A DNA stretch of 64,000 nt from Pagrus major (taxonomy: Eukaryota > Chordata > Actinopteri > Spariformes > Sparidae): positions 30,393,315-30,457,314 of the forward strand of contig NC_133232.1 of the NCBI RefSeq assembly GCF_040436345.1, written 5' to 3'. This document shows, piece by piece, positions 45,688-58,060 of this stretch. The position numbers and the translations under genes are program-made. Under the pieces are notes generated by a model that did not search any database, was not told the origin of the DNA, and saw only the letters and a program-made list of their open reading frames with translations. Position 1 is the stretch's first letter. Each line of letters begins with the position of its first letter.

Positions 45688-48600
45688 TTAAGGTGCCCCT
45701 CCTGCAGTCTTCTGAATCTGCTCTTTGAGGATGAGGATGCTCTGCCGCTGCTCCGGGGGCAACATGGCGATCTGTTCTGGGGTCAGCTGCAGGACCTGCA
45801 TGATCAGGGCGGCCTACAGAGACAAAAAATGGTGAATATTCAGTTTTCATAAAGGTGGTTAAGAAGGTCAGAGACTTCAAAGTGAGCAAAAATGATGAGT
45901 GCATCGTAGTGCTCAAAGGAAATCTGAATCCTTCCTTAAAAGCTCTCGTTGCCATTGTTCAAGTCAAACAACTGCTGCTGCCCTCAGGTGAATCATACTC
46001 AAAATGACTTGCAGTCAAGTGAATGAGGATGCTGGACACCCACCTTCTCCTGGTCCTGTGTGGAGACCTGACTCTGCCCGGGACTGAAGCCGCCTCCTGA
46101 TGGAGGAACACCAGAAATACCAGGACCCTGCAGGACAAACATACTGTTAGTTCTCACTGTTTATCACAGGGGTAATGATTATCCAGCCTGAGCACATAGC
46201 ACTGATTTATTTTGTGTCATATTCACGTGGCTAAATGTACTATAAGTAATAATAAAGGTAAATTATGAGTCAAAGGAGGTTGTCTTGAGTCTTGAGAGTA
46301 GTTTTTCAATAATAATGGCCTCTGTACTTCAACTCACCAACCCAATTTTTCTGCAGTATTGTGCGCTTAGTACTCTTTTAGTTTTTTTAAATTGCATGTA
46401 GCTTGTTTCACAACATAACAAGAAAGACTCAAGATAGTCGACAACCCAGCAGAAGTGAACGGACACGCGCACCTCATGTGCTTGACAGGATGTGACAAGA
46501 TGTTATTTATGGTTTGCCAAATTCACATATCTTTCATATCACACTGTTGATGCCGATGCTAGTTTTCGTTTTGTTGTTTTGTTTTCTGCTTCTTCTAAAT
46601 CCTGAATAATAAATGTTATTCCAAAAGGTAGTTTATTTTATTTTCCCTTCATTTGGTTGCTGCTTGTTCTACCACTATGTCACTACTGTCTCTCAGATTG
46701 TAAACAGTAAAGAAAAAAAAAGAAGAAGAGAAAAGAAGGAACCCTCGGGGTGATTAACTGTATGACAGCATACACAAACAAACACATTGGAAGTCGTTTT
46801 TACCGGTCTGGCGGGTGGAGGAGCGTTCGGTCCCATGTTATGTGGAACGGGGCCTGGCATTCCTGCTGCCATGGGAACCCTCTGTCCTGTCACTGGACCA
46901 CGAGCGTCCATCCCCCTCGGGTCTCTACCTGCAGAAGGAAACAAAGCCACAGTCACCATTCACATCTGATTACCGAGTGATTCGCTGGAGGTCAATTTCT
47001 GTTTAAATATGACCCACGCTGTTGAAAGTAAATGATTACAAGAAACACCGACAGTAAAAAGCATAAAATGTAAAAAAGTGTGTTTTTTTGGCTTCTACAA
47101 ACTTTGTCACATGGATGACGGGTGTTAAATACGAGGAAATATAAAGTGTTGACCAAGTGTAATCATATCTTAGCAGGAAAAAAAAAAAAAGGTCAAACAA
47201 CTTCTCTCCTTTCTCTTAAAACCTGTTGTAGGACAAAAGACTTTTATTCGGTTTTGTGGCGTTTTGGATCGTCTGCCAGCTGTGAGTCAAACTGAACTCA
47301 GATCTGTTGCAAGCAAAACATCGACTACGTGCAGGAAATCACAAACGAATTCAAACTTTTTTAAGCTCAGGTTGTCAGAGTGAGGAGCTACCTCTGGTTT
47401 CCATCGGGGGACCGCGCTGCTCCATCATCGGGGGCCCTCTGGGGTCACCCATCATGTTTCGTGGTTCACCCATGGGCGGGCCTCTCATGTCCATCGGAGG
47501 TCCTCTCATATCCGGAGGGGGTCCTGTTGCCATCGGGGCCATGTGTACAGGTGGGGCTTGGTGTGGGGGCGGAGCCGCCATGTAACCCCGGCTAAAAACA
47601 CACAGATACAAAATGAAAGAAATTAAAAGGTGCAATGTGTGAGTGAAGAAACCGTTTTATGACGTCCATGTGTTGTACTGCAGAGATCTACTGAACTTAG
47701 CATGCTAAGCAGCTAGCCTCCGTCCGTCCTCATCAATGCTCCTGTGCTAGCGTTATAAACACCAACACCTGGTCCACGAGCTGGACCGTTAGCTGCACGG
47801 CTAACTGAGCAAACTAGCAAATGGCAGCTACAGTTAGCAGCATTTAGCGGTTAGTCTGGTGATATGCTGTCTGTTTTGAGTATGATTTTACATATTATTT
47901 GTTATTATTATTTGTTATGGTATTTAACTACACCTGAAAACTTACAGATTAGAACTTTAATTGACACCCAAACTTTTCTATCATCAAGGTAATGAGGTAC
48001 GGGTAATCATCTTACTTTGGGTCTATGACCTCTCCAGTGACTGACAGCAGAGTTCCTCCTCTGGGATCATTAGGACCGTCTCCCAGCAGCCCTCTGGGCG
48101 GGATACCACCTGGTCCTGGGGGGAGAAAAATCACACCTTCAACCCCATAAAAACACAACATCTTCAGACATTTTTTTCTGTTCTTTAACCAGGAAATGCT
48201 TCATAACTAATTAGTTCAAAATAGGGTGTAACTGTGAAGAGGGCTGAAATTCCAGGTAAGGGAAACCACGCCACAAAGACACACACACACAGCTATAAAA
48301 AAGATGAGTGTTTGCTCATGATAGATATCTCAGGAAACAACCAGCTGCTTGGGGTTGATAAAGTAGACAATGAAAGTGCACAGTGATCACATCGAAGTGC
48401 AACACACAAGGAGATCACAGGGACAATGGCGTGATCAGGAACACAAGAATAACGTCCTCCATCAACATTGAGAGGGACGTTAAGGGTTCAGAACACACCT
48501 ACTCAAACACAGAATATTTTCCTACTTGTGTTTTGTAACTCTGGGCATGAGAACATAATGACGGGGTGCATGCAGAGTAAAGTTCAAGTACAAACTGGTT

Positions 48601-51600
48601 CATTTCAGTTCACTGTGACCATCTACAGTGAGTGTTAACAATAGAGCACTATAGTTAATAAAGTACAAAAAGGCACACTTAGATTTACACATGGGAGTGA
48701 CAGGAACACGTTCCTCTCCTCAAACTCCCTGTCACTTGAGATCATTCGTCTTCATGTGCAGTCATGCAATCAGCTGAAAGAGGCCGCTTTATCGACAAGG
48801 AAGCTCGCCGTGATGATTGATTGCTTGACGCTAAATTAAAATGACAGCTGGAATAGTGACTCCCTGACATTGTTTTACTTTAATCAAAACACACGTAGTA
48901 GAATCTGGTTCATTGAAAGTGTCAGTGTGATGTTTATTCACGCCGGGGAAATAATTGTCCTCTTTGTTTGGTCGATTTTAGACTGAAGAGATTCAAGGTA
49001 AAAAGGTAGGCAGTGTGATGAAAAAATGCATTAAAACCAGCACTTTAATATGGATTTCATTAAAGAGAGAAGAGCTGGTTTATAGAAAAAAAGTAGCAGC
49101 TAAAAGAGCACGTGGGCTGCTTTAATCCTGGTGTCAGTGGAACTACAGTGTGGAAAACAAATGGCAGGAAATTGGACACGTTTCTGACAACTGACGCTGA
49201 CAAACGCGAACAAGAGGACAGCAGAAAGCCAAGAAACTCGATGTTTCTCAGAGTCCTTTAAAAGTAGCACGCTGCTTGAAAGCATTTTCATATCATAATG
49301 AACTGACTCTTATTATTTTCATCCTCTACATTTCCTCTACATTCATTCAGGAGTGGTGGACCGCCACAGCTGGATAAAACGGGAAATTGAATCTTATAAT
49401 CCAGATAACAGAACAAACAAAAAAGACGCAAACAAGCATGAGGCCCAGTGCAGAGACGTTATGCAGCCCTTTGCTCATGATCAAATAAATATAAACAACA
49501 GTGCTGCAATTACTTGTAGAACAAGAACCAAACTGAAACCAACACGGACGGATGCAGAACAAATACCAAAATGTACCCCCCACAATTAAAGAGGAAGCGG
49601 TGCATCTTCGCTCTGGCAATACAGCCATAGATTCAACCGACAGAACCTCATTACAATCAAAATCTGCTTGCTGAAATAAAAACATCCCACGCTGAGCTGA
49701 ATGCCTTCATATGAAGGAGTGGGAGGTGTGTGACAAACTGCCAGATACATTTCCTAAATAGCACATCTCGTTTCTTAATAAGTTACTAAACAAAATGCCT
49801 CGCTCGTTTTGTCAGGAGCAGAAAACAAGATGTCTAAAAGCACACAGGTATGGAGGAGGAGGAGGAGGAGGAGGACACACAGATGTGGGAATAAATAGGC
49901 CTTTTCATGGCTCCAGACCAGGACCATTTTTGGAGACTGTGCGGCTAAATTCTGTAATTTGGACCACCTGTGCGTCTTGCCCATATGCTTCTTAGCATCA
50001 TCATCGTTTATCATGTGAAACACCAGGAGCAGCGTTTCTGCAGGTAACGTTTTGCTGTGGCTGCCAAGCAAAAGAGAAAGATCTTCATTGACAGATTAAC
50101 TGACCTTTAAAAAAGGACAAACACAGTTTCATACTGTTTTACTTTGTTTATATGTGGCGGACCCTGCCACCTTTCTAGCCTCAAACAGTGTTCTGGGGAC
50201 CTTATTTCCCTCTGAGAACAGCTTGTTTACTCAGTTATGGAAAAAGTAAATATTTCTGAGTTTGTATTATTAACTCAGGAACTTCAGGAAAAATAAGCCT
50301 CTACATCCAACATTTGCCAACACTTGGCCTCAACATACATCAAGTCCTGAACAACAGGAGCTCTCCTGTGGTCCACATCCATCACTCTGGATCAAAGCCA
50401 GCTCAAGTCTCCTCCCAACATTTCCCAACAACGAACACAGACTCTGCAGAGTGCGTGCAGAGCGTCAGAAGACAGATACTTCAAAAACTACGATACAGTT
50501 TGTTTGTTTACTACAGGACTCAGACAGCTTGCTTCGAGGTCTGAGTCGCACCTGAACATTTACTGCAGGTCACAGTGTGCAGCTTGACACAGCCGGCCTG
50601 AGTGGACTACCTGCTGTGTTGAGCTGATGAGGCCGTTAAAGCATTTTTTTTAACCTCCTTAGCAGCATCTTAAAGTGAACCACAGAGTACTTTAAGTGCT
50701 CTTTTGTATTGATATTCATCAGGCTGTAAAATGCTGTCTAACTAGTCAACGAGTCCTGAAGGCAGAGAGTCTGCATTGTCTGCAAGAAGGAGGCGAAGGT
50801 TTTGCATGTGTCCTTTAGTTGGTCTGTCGGTTGGTTTGTGATCAGGATTACACGAAAACTTCTGAAAAGATTTCCACAAAACTTGGATGGAGGATGGGTG
50901 TCGGCCCAGAATAGACACCATTAACTTTATTTTTTTATTTAGAGTGACACGCATGCATCATTCATCCATGCACGCGGAGCCGTTCACATTTTTAGTTTAG
51001 AGTTTCCTTATTTCCACATCATCTTTGTTTGGCTGCACGTGCAGGGTGACGACTCAATTTATTGTTCATGCAGAGAAGCTTCTGATCCAATCCTGGGCAC
51101 ATGCACGTGTAGACGTCTCTACATTTGACAGCTCTCCTACATGCTGCTGTTATGTTTTTCATTTTGGTGTTCGTTCGGATTTACGTACAGTATATTCTGC
51201 ATTAACTGTGTCGTAGATAGTTTTACAACTGCTATTCTTCTCACAAACATTTTACATTTACACATATGCTTCACATTTCAATCCAAATATTATCTAAATA
51301 TTCTTCTGTGAGGTCTCCGGTTACTGTCTCTGCCACATCACATGCTACATTTCTACTCAAATAAATCAGTTTAACTCATGTTGAACTGAAAATACAATAG
51401 ACCACCTGCTCAATGTGATATCCATTCAATAAGTTTTGGCTTGGATTTAACACTGACAAAGTAATCATGCAACAACATCTGTGTCCAGTCACGTCAACAC
51501 GTTTACTCCTGGCACACCTTTATCCATTAACATGCATTGTCACCATCTTCCTCCCGCCCTCATGACATGACACAGTCTGCTAGAGTTATGCTCAGACATC

Positions 51601-51936
51601 ATTGTCTTCTGACAATCAAGCTTAATAACTACTTAAAGCTGAATGTGTAAAAGCCAAAACGGTGGACATGCAGTCTAACAAGCTGTAGCTCTTAATCCCA
51701 GACGTGCTGCGTGTTTGGCCAGAGGCCTCTCCACAACAATCCTATGATCTGACGGGAGAACTGAAGGAGTGCAGTGATACCTTGAGGCCGCTCGATAGCG
51801 GCTTGCCCAGACGATCCTGTGGGAGAATGCTGAAGGTTTCCTGAGCCAGCATTAAAGCAACAAAAAAAAAAGAACAGGAGACACAAGACTCAAGAGAGCA
51901 AAGCAGCACTTTAAGAGCATTTTGAAGCGTGGTCAT

Positions 51937-52019
<83 letters not shown>

Positions 52020-55000
52020 TAGGGGCGAAGAGGGAACTTTCATAACATGAGTCAATATGTTACATGAGGGATCGACAGATTGAGACAACAGAAAGCCAAT
52101 CAATCAGGGAGAATAAAGAATGATCGTAAAGAGTCGATCTGTTACACACTTGCCGCTCATAAAGCACCTAATGAAAAGGCTCTGGTGACACCTAGTGATC
52201 ACAGCGAGCCATGACATGTGTAAAACATTAACTCTGGTTAAAAAGACATCGTTTTTAGGGTTTACTTTTACCAAGGTCGCTGGTAATGAGGGCACAAAGT
52301 TATGGTTGTGGTCTAAATGAGGGCACTTTCATACATGAACTGCTAAAATCACTGCATTAGATCGTCCAAATAACAATGGATGACTGCAGTTTAATGTCGA
52401 CTTTTGAGCATAATAGATAATTTTAAAAAACCCCAAAAGGTTTGGGTTTGTCCAAATCAATTTTGGTGTTGTGCTTAAAAAGGATGTAGAGCTGCATCAA
52501 TTGTGAAATTCAGGGCTGATACCGATTTCTGATTCACTTTGGTTTTCCTCCTCTATTGTCAGGGAAACAAAAAAAATCTTAATTATTAAAAAAATAACTG
52601 AAATGATTTAAAGTCATCTAGACTTCTGTTACATTATCTTTGAAACTGCACACATTTGATCATAAAAAGTTTCTTTCACATTATATATATATTTTTAAAG
52701 TAGCTGCTTCGAAAGCCTTTTTAACCTGCTATTACTAAGAATTTTTTCGTTCTTACAAACTGATGGCAGGGATATCACGAGTCGGTATCTTACAAATGTG
52801 CCAGTGCAAAATCTGAGGCGACAAATCAGTTAAACATTAGTCACTGCAATCGCTGGTTATCATCTTATGGTCTGACAACAGTCAACGAGGTTAACCGGTT
52901 TGTTGGACAAATCACAAAACAAAATCTTAGCTGGAGTGTGGTATCTGAATGATTAGCATTAATACTCACTACATTATCAAATATTCTTAATTTGACATTT
53001 ACAAAATTATTTCATGTTTAACTTCATTTTGAAAAGTTAAAATATACAAAATAAACGGCTTTGCTTCTCTATTATCATCTAAAAAAATATAGTACTATTT
53101 GTCAGACAGAAAACAACCCTAAAACTATAATCCTTGAAACATTCTCACATCGTACTGGGATAAATTACAACAGCCTCACAAACCAGAGGCAGCTACAGCA
53201 GTAATAAACCGAGCGTTCAAAAATATACCAAAAACTGCAGTAAGCCTCCAGAATTACAGACGACTCTGGTTACAGAAGCTGCTGCCAAAAGGAGAGTTTT
53301 CTTTCTTTTGGCTGACTTAAGAATAGAATGGAGATTTAGTAATCAATCATTTCGGGGCTCATTCTGCACGAGGGACGGGCGCCACGAAACAGTCACACCT
53401 CACACATGAACCATCAATCACCTCAGTCATCAGTATTTGGATGGAACATAAGGGTGATGATACCACAACCAGCTCAGTGGCTGAAGCAGGTTTTTTAAAA
53501 TGCAGTTTGATGATTACCTGGAGGCCCCACTGGTACCGGTCCTGGCCCCTGTACTGGTCCGGGTCCTGAGACGGGCATTGGTCCGGGGGCGACACCCATG
53601 GTGGGGGGCTGCATCATTTGAGGGGCTCCGTTGACGTGCATTCCAGGCTGACCGTACAAAATATAAAAGAAATAAGAAAACATTAGTAATTTAACAAAAA
53701 CCTTCATCTTGAGACATTTTTGACAGAATATAAGAAATCTGAGACGTAGCTTTAGAAAAAACACCTTTTGCAATCCCGTCTGTATAAGATGACTGGATAA
53801 AACTTCATAGTAATGTGTTGTAACCTTTCATCACTTACTGATTTCAATGATTAAATTTAAAAGGTACGGTCACATTACACTTTCATCCACTCCCTCTCCA
53901 ACTCTCTTTGATTGAAACAGACTAATTCTAATTCAAGCTTCTGTTTCCTGTTTCAGTGAGATCTCCAGCCAGATTGCTTTTTAAACACCCCTCTCGTCAA
54001 TCTATTTATACCTGCATCAGAGCTGTGACATCACCTCCGTTTTCAGGGTGAAGCGCGGGACCTTTGTTGTTGAACAGAAGTGTAATGTGACCGTGAATGA
54101 CCGTTGTACTTACCACAGGCTGCGGCTGAGACACCGGCACGCTGGGCTGTGCAGGAGGTGGATTGACCGGCGGTGCTCCTCCACCCTGTCCGCTGGGAAT
54201 CAGAGGCTGGACTGGAGTTTGACGGTGGAGCATCTTCTGTATACGGGGTGTGTGGAGAAGCATCTCTCAAAAATGTGTACTGCACTTTTCAGCTCCTTAT
54301 GAGATGAACTCATTATATTGACCTCGCTACAAATAGATTGCTACATTCGTCAACCATTGGTATATAATTTTTCAAGGTATTGTATCCAAATTCGAAATTC
54401 CAGTATCATGACAACAACATATTCAAATAAACACAAGATCATATAAGATCGGATTAAATCTATTATTCTTAAATCTTATATTCTCAGTTCTCTCACCAAG
54501 GCTATCTCGGGGTCGACAATCCGCATGACGACTTGGGCCTGTAGCAGAGCGTAGGCCAGCTGAGGGTTCTGCAGCAGCATGCTCCTCGCCTCCTGGGGGC
54601 TGTTCTGCACACACAGCTGGAGAGAGAAATCAGAAATATGACATTAAAAGGACTGCGTGAAAAATCATAATTGGGCAGAGTAAAAAACAAAAAAAACTTT
54701 AGATCCATCCCCTTTACATAAAAAGAGCTCCTCATTTAAGAAAAAGTTGTGTGTATTTTACTTCCCGACATGTTGGACACAACACTGTAGTTTTTGCTAC
54801 CGCGTATGATTCAGAAACACGTCCGTAAAAAAACAAAGTGGCTGCATCAGCGCAAAACATGAAACAAAGATGCACAACAATATCTGTGGTATCGGGATCT
54901 GAGCCCGAACGCTCGCGCTGATCAGCATATGGAGCTGTCCTACTGACACAAGCTTTAGTGCAACAAAACGCTTTTTCCAGTCAGGGGAAAAAAAATGTCT

Positions 55001-57252
55001 GCAGTGTGGTGTTTCTTTGAGCCTAATGAAGCAGACTGCCAGATGTGCAAAGATAAGGCTTCTTCTCTGGCAGAGCTGAGAGAGACAGACTGTAGAGCGC
55101 AGACTCCGTCTATGAAAGGGAAGGAAGAGCATCTGCAGCGTACAGTTGTCATCCTGGAGGTGATTAAAGTCGAGAGCAACATTTGTCACCATCTCCTTAA
55201 AGACTGAAGAGAGTAAACTGCTTTAAACACACATGGCTTTTCAGGAACGACTTAATATTTTTTAATTATTTTAGATTCCTCATTAGATATCTTTTTGTTT
55301 GTAATATTTGAAAATCTCTGCAACTGTCAGAACGTTTCATCACATTTTGGTTTTACACTTTTGACAGAAAGAGACTGATTTATAAAAGTAGGCATCATAA
55401 CTGCCCATTAACCCATTCAGTACCAGGGCAAAAAACTGCCAATCTTACATCCATTAGCCTGTCAAAGTCTTTGTTTAGCTTCAAATATGGATGCACTTAG
55501 TCAGGTTTTTCTCAAATCAAACCACAGCACTGACTTTTCGGCTTCGTAGGGGTTACGGGTCAACGGCTAGAATGTGAATTATTTACAAAAAGCGTTATAG
55601 TCGATCACAAACAGAGGCAACCACTGTGAAACTAGTGCGCCCTTTGCAGCATCTCCCACCAGGGACGTGGGACGTCAGTCACAGTTGAGGTGCTGCGGGG
55701 TCAGTCTATATAACGAGGTCATTGTAAATGGAGCGCGACATTCATGTTTTTTGAATTCATTTGAACGGCCAGGATAGCATGTATCTGATCTTTATCAACA
55801 ATAATTTAAGAACATTTTGCACTACAGCAGACGGCAAACGTGTTATAGGTCAAAGCAGCCACATCAACTATGGAAATTCCCCAGACTCCCTTATAAAATC
55901 ACTCCATTTTGTGAGTTGTTGAGTTAGGAGGAACTTCATAAACTTTGTGAAACACCGTTTCTGACAAATTCTTAACTATTTGGGCCTTCTTGTAAATTCG
56001 GCACATGTTATAGCCTCGTTTTAGGAGGTGCTGCAGCCCCCTCAGCAGCATCCATGTCTACCACCATTAAGAACAATGGGGCACAACCTAATTGAGCTGC
56101 TCACGTGTTGACTGGATTGCCATAATAACACAGGAGGAGGGTTGTAACCAAGCATGTGAAATGCTAGATTAACCGATTTATCATTTCAATAAAAAGGAAC
56201 ACACTTAAACATCTGAGTCTACCTTCATCTGTTTCATCAGTTCAAACATCTGCTCAGGTGGCAGACTGGCCACAGCTCTGCTGATGGACTCTGGGGCTTC
56301 CTGTGGCTGGATGCTGTCTCCATAAGGAGACTCGATGATGGGGGCTCCCGTTCCCAAACCTATGCCAGAGCAGACAGAAGACAAAGATAACTATAGCTTT
56401 GCAACACTACACGAAACAAAGCACGTTGGTTTGTAATAATCGCTCACTTTTTAGCTCCTCTTTGTTTTTCTCGCTGGCTGCGTTGTCAACACGGAGAGCC
56501 CGACCACTGAACTCTCTCCCGTTCAGGTTCCGCATGGCACTGAGGGCCGTCTCCTGGTCCTGGTACTCACAGAAGCCATATCCCTTCGGCTTCCCTGTCT
56601 CCCTGTCATATACTAACCTGGAAACAGCAAGACACGAATGATCACATCTCAGCATCCACGTGTTTACAAGCCTTCTCAAACTTCTACCTGCACAACACAA
56701 TAATATAGATGTGGAGAGCAGACGGAAAGTCTGTTTAATAGTACAAACACTGACTTTAGTATGTGTTTTGGGTTTTTTTGCAGCACATAATGATGGCTAA
56801 CTTTCCTTTGGCAGCTTCTTTCACTCACCTGAAGCTGACAACAAGTCCGACTTCAGAGAAGATGTCTTTCAGCTGCTCCTCTGTGGCTTCATACGGAATG
56901 TTCCCCACTGCAATGATTATGAGACAAGAGAAACATTAACGTGACACTAAAAACACATTTAGAAACGAGCTTTCTACTTCTTCAGGTGGCTAACGATAAC
57001 TTTGTCCCCCTCGTTGCTAGCTAAACATTAGCCGGCTATCTCTGTTAGCAAGCTTTAGTTCATTAGCTAGCTGTTTGTTTGTTTATTTATTTACTCACTG
57101 TGAATCTAATGGATAAACCTGCCGGTAACCGGGCGAGTACCGACAATAAACTTACCAAACACCGATCGTAATGAACGGTCGACGGCTGGGTCTCTGTTCG
57201 CGGCGGCAGCGGCAGCGGCGGCCGCAGCAGCAGCGGCAGCTACGTTCGCCAT
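45688..57252 (-). CDS. CSTF2: Cleavage stimulation factor subunit 2 (CstF-64)
   Basis: CstF-64 is the RNA-binding subunit of CstF; it contacts GU-rich sequence downstream of poly(A) sites in nuclear pre-mRNA. Twelve coding exons: 57156-57252, 56829-56907, 56448-56617, 56223-56359, 54497-54616, 54114-54236, 53518-53647, 48016-48115, 47392-47591, 46804-46928, 46044-46127 and 45688-45813, giving 496 residues, or 508 with the candidate exon at 51781-51816. The RRM covers about 30-110 with RNP2 VFVGNI (31-36) and RNP1 KGYGFCEY (70-77). The hinge follows ([40 protein letters not shown]), then a Pro/Gly/Met-rich region and the C-terminal helical domain [20 protein letters not shown] (from 456). Human has 577 residues. 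The difference is largely the missing MEARA array. Residues 5-18 are fourteen alanines, which human lacks. Confidence 0.96.
47629..47960. mobile_element. Probable MITE relative in a CSTF2 intron
   Basis: Starts AAAAGGTGCAATGTGTGAG, like the TTAA-ended family, and has a middle rich in GCTAGC/GTTAGC wording. It ends near CTTACAGATTAGAACTTTAA. The inverted ends are weak, so limits and family are tentative. Confidence 0.4.
49852..49875 (+). repeat. (GGA)8 microsatellite
   Basis: Eight GGA units in the CSTF2 long intron. Confidence 0.95.
50105..50260 (-). repeat. Repeat matching the inside of the 43664-44009 element, inverted
   Basis: CATACTGTTTTACTTTGTTT, GGCGGACCCTGCCACCTTTC and GAGAACAGCTTGTTTACTCA are the approximate reverse complement of 43770-43885. 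Its ends lack clear TIRs. Confidence 0.7.
50815..50935 (+). repeat. Dispersed repeat (AACTTGGATGGAGGATGGGT type), copy 1
   Basis: GGTTGGTTTGTGATCAGGATTACACGAAAA-like text followed by CACAAAACTTGGATGGAGGA and GGCCCAGAATAGACACCATT. A common fish repeat; an inverted copy is at 59345-59455. Confidence 0.75.
51781..51816 (-). CDS. Candidate CSTF2 cassette microexon (36 bp)
   Basis: On the minus strand an acceptor (TTCTCCCACAG) precedes GATCGTCTGGGCAAGCCGCT and a donor (CAAG then GTATCA) follows. The 36 bases enter in phase 1 and leave in phase 1, exactly as needed between the exons ending at 53518 and starting at 48115. They add [12 protein letters not shown], loosely like the human GPVSMERGQVPMQ segment at the same place. 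Phase fit and position support it; usage is unproven. Confidence 0.45.
51938..52016 (+). repeat. (CA)n microsatellite, (TG)n on the CSTF2 transcript
   Basis: A pure dinucleotide run of 79 bases, the longest simple repeat in the window. It lies 121 bases upstream of the candidate microexon in transcript direction. Confidence 0.98.
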
Positions 57253-57648
57253 TTTGGGGACACAAATGACGGTGACACCAGGCACCGGAAATTAGAACGA
57301 GATATCCGTTTGTAGGAAAAGACCAAATATGGACAGTACGACCTTTTCTTAACCTCTCGACAGTTGACACTATCAGCTACTTAGCTTTTTTTTGTTTTTT
57401 TGTTTTTTGGCCTTTTAATAATTAACAAATATAAATAATAATTACTTGAACACGGTTGAAAGACGGACAGCAAAGTGGTCGGCACAAATTGGTAGGAGAA
57501 CTAGATGGCGCTGTTGTCCGCGGTGAAGCTAACATTAGCTAGTTAGCTAGTTAGCTAGCGCTGTGACGAAAAAAGAAAGAAAGAAAAGACATAAACTGTT
57601 CATTTTTCAAGTAAAAGTAAAATAAGTGAGTAGACACGTCACGTCAAT
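57253..57648. promoter_or_regulatory. CSTF2 promoter, possibly bidirectional
   Basis: Only 396 bp separate the CSTF2 ATG from a plus-strand first-exon candidate. Contains an ETS-type CCGGAA at 57285-57290, a T-rich stretch at 57387-57407 and a GCTAGTTA tandem at 57536-57556. No TATA box for CSTF2. The bidirectional reading depends on the 57649 exon being real. Confidence 0.4.
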
Positions 57649-57681
57649 ATGAAGTTTTTCTTCAGAAGAGAAGAGGATGAG
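57649..57681 (+). CDS. Unassigned candidate first coding exon
   Basis: ATG opens eleven codons, MKFFFRREEDE, ending at a strong donor (GAG then GTGAGTAG). Read through, the frame stops three codons later, so it only makes sense spliced. It is divergent from CSTF2. I do not recognise the protein and could not find a matching second exon before the window ends, so downstream exons may lie beyond 64000. It could also be chance. Confidence 0.35.
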
Positions 57682-57744
57682 GTGAGTAGTTAGTTATTTG
57701 GTTATCAGGAAGCTAACTCAGTTAGCCTAGCAGAGCTTATTGAT

Positions 57745-58060
57745 ACCGATAATTAGAGATGATACCGATATTTCAGGACCGATATTTATTTGCAGTCAAA
57801 ATTAAAATCTTTGTCTCAAAATTTTGAACAACCGGCGATTAAAAAAAACCTAAGTACGATTATAGTAGCCTATATAGAAAATACAACCACGTATGTGTAT
57901 AATTTACTTCTGCTGGTACTTTGATAATTAAGTAGGTTTAATATCAGATACTTTAAGACTTTCACTTAAGTATTATTTGTACGCTTGACTTTAGTAAATG
58001 TAATATTTTAACATGATATCTTTACTTTTACTCAAATATGACTTTTGGGTCATTTTTATA
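57745..58060 (+). repeat. Dispersed repeat copy, inverted relative to 62630-62960
   Basis: GATATTTATTTGCAGTCAAAATTAAAATC and CTCAAAATTTTGAACAACCG-type wording reappears as its reverse complement at 62880-62945. It continues into ACTTGAGTA-type sequence. Non-coding. Confidence 0.65.

Larger units (their letters stand above)
48116..53517. other. CSTF2 long intron (5.4 kb)
   Basis: Contains a candidate 36-bp exon (51781-51816), a long CA/TG tract, a (GGA)n tract and two dispersed repeats listed separately. No nested gene was supported on either strand. Confidence 0.6.

Noticed and set aside
49347-49685. Minus-strand 112-codon frame in the CSTF2 long intron
   Set aside because: Hydrophobic low-complexity text, no phase-compatible splice sites and no family resemblance.
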